Assembly (NCBI GenBank): GCA_937905985.1 | Contig: CALCWC010000048.1 | Span: 1-15,899 of the forward strand | Length of the DNA stretch: 15,899 bases | Direction of reading: 5' to 3' | DNA from: an uncultured Verrucomicrobiales bacterium | Lineage (GTDB): Bacteria; Verrucomicrobiota; Verrucomicrobiia; Verrucomicrobiales; Akkermansiaceae | Part shown: piece after piece, positions 1 to 7,300 of the stretch | Position numbering within the stretch: the first letter of the stretch is position 1 | Layout of the letters: the number at the start of each line of letters is the position of its first letter | The notes under the pieces: model-generated | Databases searched by the model: none | What the model saw: only the letters and a program-made list of their open reading frames with translations | What the model was told of the DNA's origin: nothing | Translations under genes and position numbers: made by a program

Positions 1-920
1 GACTCGTCTCCACCGCCTACACGCGGGATATCCTCACCGCCGGATACGTGGGCTCACGCGGTGCCAACACCTTCAGCGGCGCCTACTCCATCACGGAGAA
101 CGTGCTCAAGACCACCTGGGGCGTCTCCCTGGACCACTCCAAGACCGATTGCATCACCGACGAGCTGCGGGACCTGGATGTGGAGGGCAAGTACACCGGC
201 TGCACCATCAGCGTCAAGCGCTCCCTGTACACGAATGCCCGCAACATCCTCTCCAACGGCCTTGCCTTCGCATTCAAGGACAACAAGAGCGAGGTGTCCG
301 GCTACAGGATGAACTCCTACCGCACCAACACCCTCGCCTACACGCTGGACTACCTCGCGCTCTTCGAGCACGGCTACGTCTACAACGCCCTCACCGCCAC
401 GCGAGGATGGCAGCTCGCGGGCGAGGCCCGCGACTTCTGGCGCGCCAACTACCGCCTGGAGGGCAACTACGCCTTCAACAAGTACCTGGGCGTCAACGCC
501 CGCTTCAGCGCGCAAATCTCCAACCGCCGGGAGCTGCAGAGCAGCGAGCAGTTCCAGCTTGGCGGCGTCAACACCATCCGCGGCTATGAGGAGGGCATGG
601 TCAACGGAGAACGCGGATACGCCCTGCAGGCGGAGCTGCGCGGCAACATCAAGAGCCTCTGGCAAAGCGCACCATCCTGGCTGGACACGGCGGAGTTCTT
701 CGCCTTCTACGATTGCGGCCAGCTGAAGCACAAGACGGAATCAGAGGCGCTGAGCTCCGCGAGCGAGGCCTTCCTTTCCTCCACCGGCTGCGGCCTGCGC
801 TGCGGCCTGCTGAACCACCTCAACGCCAGCTTCACCATGGCCATGCCCCTCAAGAAGCACACCTACAACCTGAGGGACAACAAGCCCCACTGGCTCTTCG
901 CCGTAACCGCGGAATTCTGA
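1..920 (+). CDS. TpsB/FhaC/ShlB-family outer-membrane transporter, 3' part
   Basis: This is the C-terminal beta-barrel part of a two-partner-secretion type outer-membrane transporter. It is cut by the left window edge: the frame is open from base 3, so the GTG at 48 is internal and about 305 residues are visible. The strongest sign is the NTIRGYEEG stretch near 573-596. It matches the family's conserved (V/I)RGY motif, which lies in the loop folded into the barrel pore. Alternating polar and hydrophobic strands surround it, and the protein ends in ...FAVTAEF. A terminal Phe after such a strand is the usual BAM-recognition signal of outer-membrane proteins. Family members have N-terminal POTRA domains that bind the exported substrate; those would lie upstream of the window. 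The next gene encodes a giant exported beta-repeat protein, an obvious candidate substrate, but about 400 bp and a probable separate promoter lie between them. The partner could equally be encoded upstream. The family call is firm; the substrate is inference. Confidence 0.85.
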   Translation, partial: LVSTAYTRDILTAGYVGSRGANTFSGAYSITENVLKTTWGVSLDHSKTDCITDELRDLDVEGKYTGCTISVKRSLYTNARNILSNGLAFAFKDNKSEVSGYRMNSYRTNTLAYTLDYLALFEHGYVYNALTATRGWQLAGEARDFWRANYRLEGNYAFNKYLGVNARFSAQISNRRELQSSEQFQLGGVNTIRGYEEGMVNGERGYALQAELRGNIKSLWQSAPSWLDTAEFFAFYDCGQLKHKTESEALSSASEAFLSSTGCGLRCGLLNHLNASFTMAMPLKKHTYNLRDNKPHWLFAVTAEF

Positions 921-931
921 TTGCTGGGGAA

Positions 932-972
932 GAATTTACAATCTTCAATTTCAATTTACGATTTGCAATTTG
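932..972. repeat. degenerate heptamer tandem repeat (consensus NAATTTN)
   Basis: Just after the transporter stop, the DNA reads as about six 7-base units: GAATTTA, CAATCTT, CAATTT (6 bases), CAATTTA, CGATTTG, CAATTTG. The phase is kept except for one 6-base unit. It sits in otherwise GC-rich DNA and is non-coding. A second heptamer array with a related A+T-rich unit occurs at 12502. Function is unknown; such short tandem heptamers are known as intergenic repeats in several bacterial groups. Confidence 0.6.
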
Positions 973-981
973 AGAATATAG

Positions 982-996
982 GCGCGCGTTGCGCGC
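982..996. other. GC-only hairpin
   Basis: Two GCGCGC arms (982-987 and 991-996) flank a 3-base GTT loop. It lies directly after the heptamer repeat. No T tract follows, so it is not a classical intrinsic terminator on the + strand. It could end or protect the transporter mRNA, or be part of a palindromic intergenic repeat together with the next hairpin. Confidence 0.4.
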
Positions 997-1006
997 GAGA
1001 ATTACA

Positions 1007-1037
1007 CGCCCCGCATGGTCATCGCCCCTGCGGGGCG
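1007..1037. other. perfect 9-bp stem-loop, REP-like
   Basis: The arms CGCCCCGCA (1007-1015) and TGCGGGGCG (1029-1037) pair perfectly around a 13-base loop. The flanks ACACG and CGTGT are also complementary at longer range, which would make a larger cruciform. There is no T tract. A REP-like element or an mRNA 3'-end stabiliser for the transporter transcript is plausible; neither is proven. Confidence 0.45.
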
Positions 1038-1187
1038 GATTGTTGATTAGCGTGTATAGACGTGGTTGATTACGCACGCCCACACCCGCCAACCAACCAC
1101 GCCCGTTACCACCCATCATTGCATGCCACCTGTCTCGGTGTAACGGAACGCGAAGACGGAACCATGCCTTGCAACAAAAACCATGGG

Positions 1188-1214
1188 ACCACGCGTACGC
1201 TCGCGTGCGGTTTT
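1188..1214 (+). terminator. weak terminator-like hairpin upstream of the promoter
   Basis: The arms CACGCG and CGCGTG (1190-1195 and 1202-1207) enclose a 6-base loop. The stem is followed within a few bases by TTTT at 1211-1214. The position, just before the putative promoter of the giant gene, would suit the end of the transporter transcript. The stem is short and the T tract has only four bases, so this is tentative. Confidence 0.25.
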
Positions 1215-1226
1215 CAACAGTTTGGC

Positions 1227-1255
1227 TTGCCTTATGGATTGAAAATGCATACAAT
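1227..1255 (+). promoter_or_regulatory. putative sigma70-type promoter of the giant surface gene
   Basis: TTGCCT (1227-1232) and TACAAT (1250-1255) are separated by exactly 17 bases and match the -35 and -10 consensus at 4 of 6 and 5 of 6 positions. Transcription would start near 1262, leaving a leader of about 60 bases before the ATG at 1323. No Shine-Dalgarno sequence is visible ahead of that ATG (the preceding bases are C-rich). This would make the giant gene a transcription unit separate from the transporter. Confidence 0.4.
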
Positions 1256-1322
1256 TTTCCGCGCAGGCGCGGTTGGCGTGCGCATCCGCCGTAGCACACA
1301 TTCCAGCCTTTCCCCCACCGTC

Positions 1323-4300
1323 ATGAAAAAGACACCGTTCCTTTCCTACATCCTTGCAGCCCTGCTCGCATGCTCCGGCATCCCCCATGCTGCGGCATCG
1401 ACGTACTACAATGTTCACCTAACCGATGACGCACCCAGCTGGGATGTAAAGGCGAACAACTGGTATTACACATACACGGATAAAAATAACGGCGTGAAGT
1501 ACGCCTGTTACGATCTCTTTGTGGATGCCAAGGATGGCCGCATCGTCAACGGCGGCTGGTCTTCAAACATCTATATCCACAGTGGTGCATCTCTCACCGC
1601 GGATTATTTGCTGCAGTGGACGGATAATCCGGAAGACTCCGAATTATGGAGGATATTGTACTCCTACGACAATGACGATTACCGCCTGCACATCTACATG
1701 GATGACAATTCCACCTTGAACTACACGAATCGCGTAACCAATTATACCATTCGCCTCGGGGCTCTCCATTTCCAGGAGGGTGCCACGGTGAACATCAACG
1801 TCGGAGTGCCCGTTATTGAAGCTCGATCCTTTGGAAAATACACAGACCGCAGTTTCACCATCAACGCCTATATCAACACAACGGCCGAGCTAGTGCTGTG
1901 GAATCAGCATACCTCAGTTGTGACACTGAAGTACGATCAGAACATGGATGTGAAAGTGCTGCGGGGTGACACATATTGCGCGCCCTACATTGATTTGAGC
2001 GGGAAAATCATCTTGCCCGCATCCGATAACCGTACGCAGCTGAATGAGAGCACCATCAAAATGAGCGACGGCGTTCGCGGCGAGTATATCCAAGGCTATT
2101 TAGGAGGCTCCACCCTGATATCACTCGGCGATGGCGATTTCTGGGGGCGCTATATCGAGTACTCGGACATAACCGAAATCAGCTGGCTGCTGAACAACAT
2201 CGAGGTGCGCCAAGGACGCAGCCTGGCAATGAGACTCGGTTACTATGGCGGCACCATCAGCATGCGGGGTGCCAGTTCCCTGGTGTTCGATATGAAAGTC
2301 GTTCCCGCAGGGGTTGACAGCGCGCACTTGGGAGGGGGAGCGACGGTTGTCATGGAAAACGGCAACAACACGCTGGACCTGGCGGGCAAGGAGGTCAAGT
2401 TGGATGTGGTTGTGAACGAGAACACCACGGGGAACATGTTGAAGAACGGCTCTCTCACCGGCATGCTCACGTTGGAGGCGGGCAGCGCCCTGAATGCCGA
2501 CAGCGCAATGTGCAGCTGGGCCGGCCCCATGTCCATAGAGATGTACGCCGGCTCCACGCTGAACATGGCCGGTTCCGATAAATGGATCAACAACCTCTCC
2601 GCGCTCCAGGTGCATGGAACGGCCACCATCAATGGAGCCTATTTGCGCGTGCGCTCCTCCCAGGCATCAGGCCACGTGTACACGCTGGGCCACGGTGTGG
2701 AAAACCTGAAAGGCGAGGGCACGTACTACGTACTTACCGGCGACGAGGGCGACTATACTTTCGACCTCTGCGGCTATACCGCGAACTTCGGCATCATTGC
2801 GTGGGAATCGGCCAGTCCTGCGGATCTTGTTGTCAGGGCCGGCACGATTGACAAATCCGTTGAAATCCGCAGTGCCACCGCCAGCCAGCCGTACAGCCGG
2901 CTCATGCTGGAAAGCGTGACAATCGGGGACAACGCGACCTTCAACATTGGCGAATATGCGGAGCTGGCCTTGAAGGGCGGATCATTAGCGGGGGGCGCCC
3001 ACTTCAACATGGAGGACGGCGCGCAGCTGAACCTAGGGACGCATTCAATCTCGCTGGAGCAGTTCACCGTGTCCAGCGGGGGCACCGCCTCGGTGAGCAA
3101 TTTCGGGAGAGAGGTGAGCATTGCGAGTTCAAGCACCTACACGCTGGAATATGATGCCGGAGGCACCCCCGATGTCCTGAAGAACAACAACTCCCGGCTG
3201 CGGCTGATGGGCGGTGCCGACATTTTTGCGGGCGATGATGCCACCATCCTCATCTCCAATCAGAGCAAAGACATCATGGACTTGCACGTACGCACCGAAG
3301 GGATGTTCACCCTAGGCAAAAGCCAAGGCAAAATCCAGAAGATTACGGGTGGGGTGATAATCAAGTACAACGGCCCCGGCACCGACACGGGAAACCTTGA
3401 TGTGAACATGCTCTACCAATTGATTGGCCGCTTGCATGTGGATGCCGAGAACGGGCGTGTCAACGCCGGCATCATCGGCCAGCCGGACGACACCACAAGC
3501 ACCGGATACGTCTCAGCGAAACAAATCCTCGTCGATGGCTTTATCGGCAAGAACCTGGAGCTCCGTGCGGTCTCCAACGCGGCTTTGGAAGCGGGGGTCA
3601 ACGCCATAACGGTAAAGGGGAACGCGATAGCGGCGGAGTCCCTGATTTTCAATGCTGCGGAGAAAGGTTATGGAAACATAGTGTTCAACTCCAACCTGTC
3701 TGCAGGGCAGATAACGATGGAGGGAAACAACATAGAGGGAGATGGAGACAACTGTGCCGTGGAATTCGCGGCATGCACCATCCTGGCCCATGGCGGCATC
3801 AAGATTGCGGCGGGATTCACTGGCGGTGACATGATGATGGCCGCCGACCAGGATATTAGCTTGGGCCAGGTGGGAATGAATGGGCCTGTGGGGAAAGCGG
3901 ACATCAGCTCCCAAAGCGGTGCCATCACGATGCGGGCCTTCACCGGGGGCAGCCTGAAGGCGGTTGCAAAGGAAGCCCTGACCATCAGCGATAGCGTGGC
4001 GGCAAGCGGCAACGCCGAGCTTGCGGGCCGCAGCGTGCACATTGCGGGCCCGATCGCCGCCAGCGGCGGCAGTCTCAATATCGAAAGCACAGCCGGGAAC
4101 ATCATCATGCTGTCTGGCGGGACGCTGAGCGCCGGAGACTCCGTCACCTTGGATTCAAAGGGACACATCATCGGCTCAGATGCCCATGTGCTGGGAGGCG
4201 ACTTGACGGCGACGGCTGCGCAATCCATCACGCTGGGAAGCATCGGCACCGCTGAAAATGCTGTGGGGGAGGCGGTGCTGACAGCTCAGGTCGGAAGCAT

Positions 4301-7300
4301 CACGGCGGCCTCTTTCACCGGGGCCTCCCTGAAGGCGAGCGCAAAGGGAGACCTGATCATCAACGGCGGCGTGACAGCATTATCGGACAACGCCGCGCTT
4401 ACGGGCAAAAGTGTGAGCATCGGCGGCGCACTCGCCGCCAACATTGCCAGAGCCAGTATCAAGAGCACCACCGGGGATATCAAGCTGGGCGGCGCACTGA
4501 TCGCAAAGGGCACCATCACCCTGGATTCCGCGAACAACATCAACGGCGCGGACGCCGATGTGCAGGGCGGCCGCCTGACGGCCACAGCCGCGCAATCCAT
4601 TACGCTGGGGAAAATCGGAATCGACTCCGGCTCGGCGGTGCTGACGGCCACGAGCGGCGGCATCACGGCGGGCAACTTCACCGGTGGCGCCCTGGAGGCG
4701 AGTGCCAAGGGAGCCGTGACCTTCAACGGGGGCGTGACGGCATCATCGGGCAACGCCGAGCTTACGGGCAGCAGCGTCAGCATCGGCGGCGCACTCGCCG
4801 CCAACAATGCCAGTGCCAGTATCAAGAGCACCACCGGGGATATCACGCTGGGCGGCGCACTGAGCGCAAAGGACTCCATCACCGTGCAGTCTGCGGGGAA
4901 CATTGCCATCGGCGGCGATGTGACGGGCGACAGCCTGACAGCCACGGCCGCCCAATCCATCTCGCTGCAGGCAATCAACATTGACTCCAACGCCGCGGTG
5001 CTGACGGCCACGAACGGCGGCATCACGGCGGGCCATTTCATTGGCTCCACCCTGACGGCCACGGCCGGCGATTCCATCACGCTGGGAAATATAGGAACTT
5101 TCGAGAAACAAGCGGGAACCACGGCGCTGACGGCAACGAACGGCAGCATCATGGTGGGAAACTTCGCCGGGCTCTCCCTGGAGGCGAGTGCCAAGGAAGC
5201 CGTGACCATCAACTGGTTCGTGGAGGCATTCTCGGGCTCCGCCAAGCTCACGGGCGGCAGCGTCAGCATCCTCGGCACCCTCGCCGCACACAAATCCAGT
5301 GCCGATATCACGAGCACCACCGGGGACATCACGCTGGGCGGCGAGGTGAGAGTTAACGACTCCATCACCCTGAATTCCGCAGGGAGCATCACCGGCGAAG
5401 CCGCCGATATGCATGGCGGCATCCTGACGGCCACGGCAGAGCAATCCATTGTGCTGAAAAACATCGACATTTTTTTCAGCCCGGCGACGCTGACGGCGAA
5501 GAGCGGAAGCATCACGGCGGGCAAAGTGACCGTGGTCAACCTGACGGCCAACGCGGCCGGCAACATTGCCCTGGGAGACGTGGAGGTCGGCCAGACAGGG
5601 GCGGGCATTGTCTCCACCGGCGGCAATGTGGTGTTGAACACGTTCTCCGGCTCGGGGGCGCAAATCTCTGCGCTCGAAGGCTCAATCCAGGTGAACTCGG
5701 CTGTTTCCGGCACCGGCAACACCTTCCTTGCAGGGCAGAGCGTAGCGTTTGCCGCCGCCGCCAGTGAAAGCGGCCTGTCAAATGCCATGGTCAGCGCACC
5801 GCAAGTGAGCTGGGCGAACGGCACCACGCTCACGAACGTGACCCTGACCGGGGGCGCGGGTGAGGACGGCGCGGAGGCAGACGCGGAGGTTGGCGTCGGC
5901 GGTTCGCTGGTTCTGAAAGAAAGCCAGGTGAAGGGAGACGTGACCATAGAAGCGAAGGATGCCAAGCTCACGGTGGACCACTCCACCATCACCGGCCTAG
6001 AGCAGGGAGCCAAGGATATCGAGCTCAACGGTGGCAGCATCGGCAGCGTGTATTTGGAGGAGGGTAAGAAGTTGGGAACCTTTACATCTTCCGGCACTTC
6101 CCGTATCAACGAGCTGGTGTGCGACTTGGTGGTGGAAAACGGCATCCTGAACGGCGGGGAACTGACGTTCACCCCGGCACTGGGGGAAGATTTCGGCCTG
6201 GTGCCCGGGCATCTCACGGTGAATCAATCCACCAGGCTCGGTGGCAACTTGTATCTTCAGGTCAATCCAGAGCTCAACTTCTCCCTGAATAAGGCAAACA
6301 CCGAGACCCCGCTCCTGACCATTGACGGAACATTGGAATGCAATGATATCGATTATATTGTCATCAACCTGCGGGGAGATGCAAGCGTGGAGGGCGGAGA
6401 GACGTACGCGCTGATATCCATTGAGGGCGGCGAGTCTCCTGAAGGCTGGCCAAAATCCTTGACCATCAGCGGGCTGGGGGCAAAACAGAATGAAATTTTC
6501 TGGGTGGGTGGAACCCTCTTCTACCAAAACGGAAGCGAATTGGCAACGGCCGTCTGGACCCCCGGTGAGAACCACCTGTGGAACACCACGGACAAAAACT
6601 GGACCCAGGACGGCCATGTGTACCGATACAAGGACGGCGTGGACGTGGTGTTCAACGACACGGGCAAGGGCGGCGAAGTGCAGCTGGAGGGCACGCTTGC
6701 ACCCAAGGGCGTGCTGGTGGAGGGAACCTGCGACTACACTTTCCAGGGCTCCGGCATGATTGCCGGGGAAGCCGCGCTCACCAAGAACGGCGACGGCACG
6801 CTCACCATTGCCACCGCCAACGGATACTCCGGCGGAACCACCATCAACGGCGGAACCATTGCGATGAAAAACGCCCAGGCGCTGGGCACCGGCACCGTCA
6901 CCATGGCGGGCGGCACCACGCTGGACCTGGGCGGCTTTGCCCTGGGCAACTCCCTGGCCCTGCAAGGCTCCACCACCATCCGCAACGGCACGCTCACCGG
7001 CACCCTGACCTTGGCGGACGGAGCCTCACTCAACTGGTGGGGCGAGGACCTGAATCTCAGCGGGGGCGCAACCTTAGGGAAGGACGCCCATCTTTACCTG
7101 AACGGCAAGAGCCTCAACAATGCCGTTCTGACCGCCAGCGGCGCCACCATCCACAACGGCACCGTTAGCGGCAACTTCACCCTGGCGGACAGCGTGTCTT
7201 ATTCCTGGGACGCCTTGGGCGGCAATGGCCTGACCCTCTCCGGTGGCGTGACCCTGGGCAACGGCACCCTGCTGAACCTGGATGGCAACACCGTCACCAA

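Larger units (their letters stand above)
921..1322. other. 402-bp intergenic region, no gene seen
   Basis: No convincing gene lies here. An open frame continuous with the giant gene runs from 1062, but its translation is rich in His, Arg, Thr and Pro, looks like no protein family, and sits upstream of a clear signal peptide. It is therefore treated as non-coding. In order the region holds an A+T-rich heptamer repeat, two GC-rich hairpins, a third weaker hairpin followed by TTTT, and a plausible promoter. The 67 bases between the promoter and the ATG at 1323 would form the 5' leader. Confidence 0.6.

Noticed and set aside
1062..1322. In-frame upstream extension of the giant protein from a GTG at 1062
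   Set aside because: It would put 87 low-complexity, His/Arg-rich residues before a clear signal peptide. It crosses hairpins and a promoter-like sequence, so the ATG at 1323 is the better start.
5470..5476. Run of seven T inside the giant gene as a phase-variation switch
   Set aside because: The tract is short for slippage switching, the frame is intact on both sides, and only one such tract is present.
4286..6217. Long open frame (643 codons) antisense to the FHA-like repeats
   Set aside because: It lies opposite the repeat array. Its Pro/Ser/Val-rich translation is what the antisense of Gly/Thr/Ala-rich codons gives. It has no recognisable domain.
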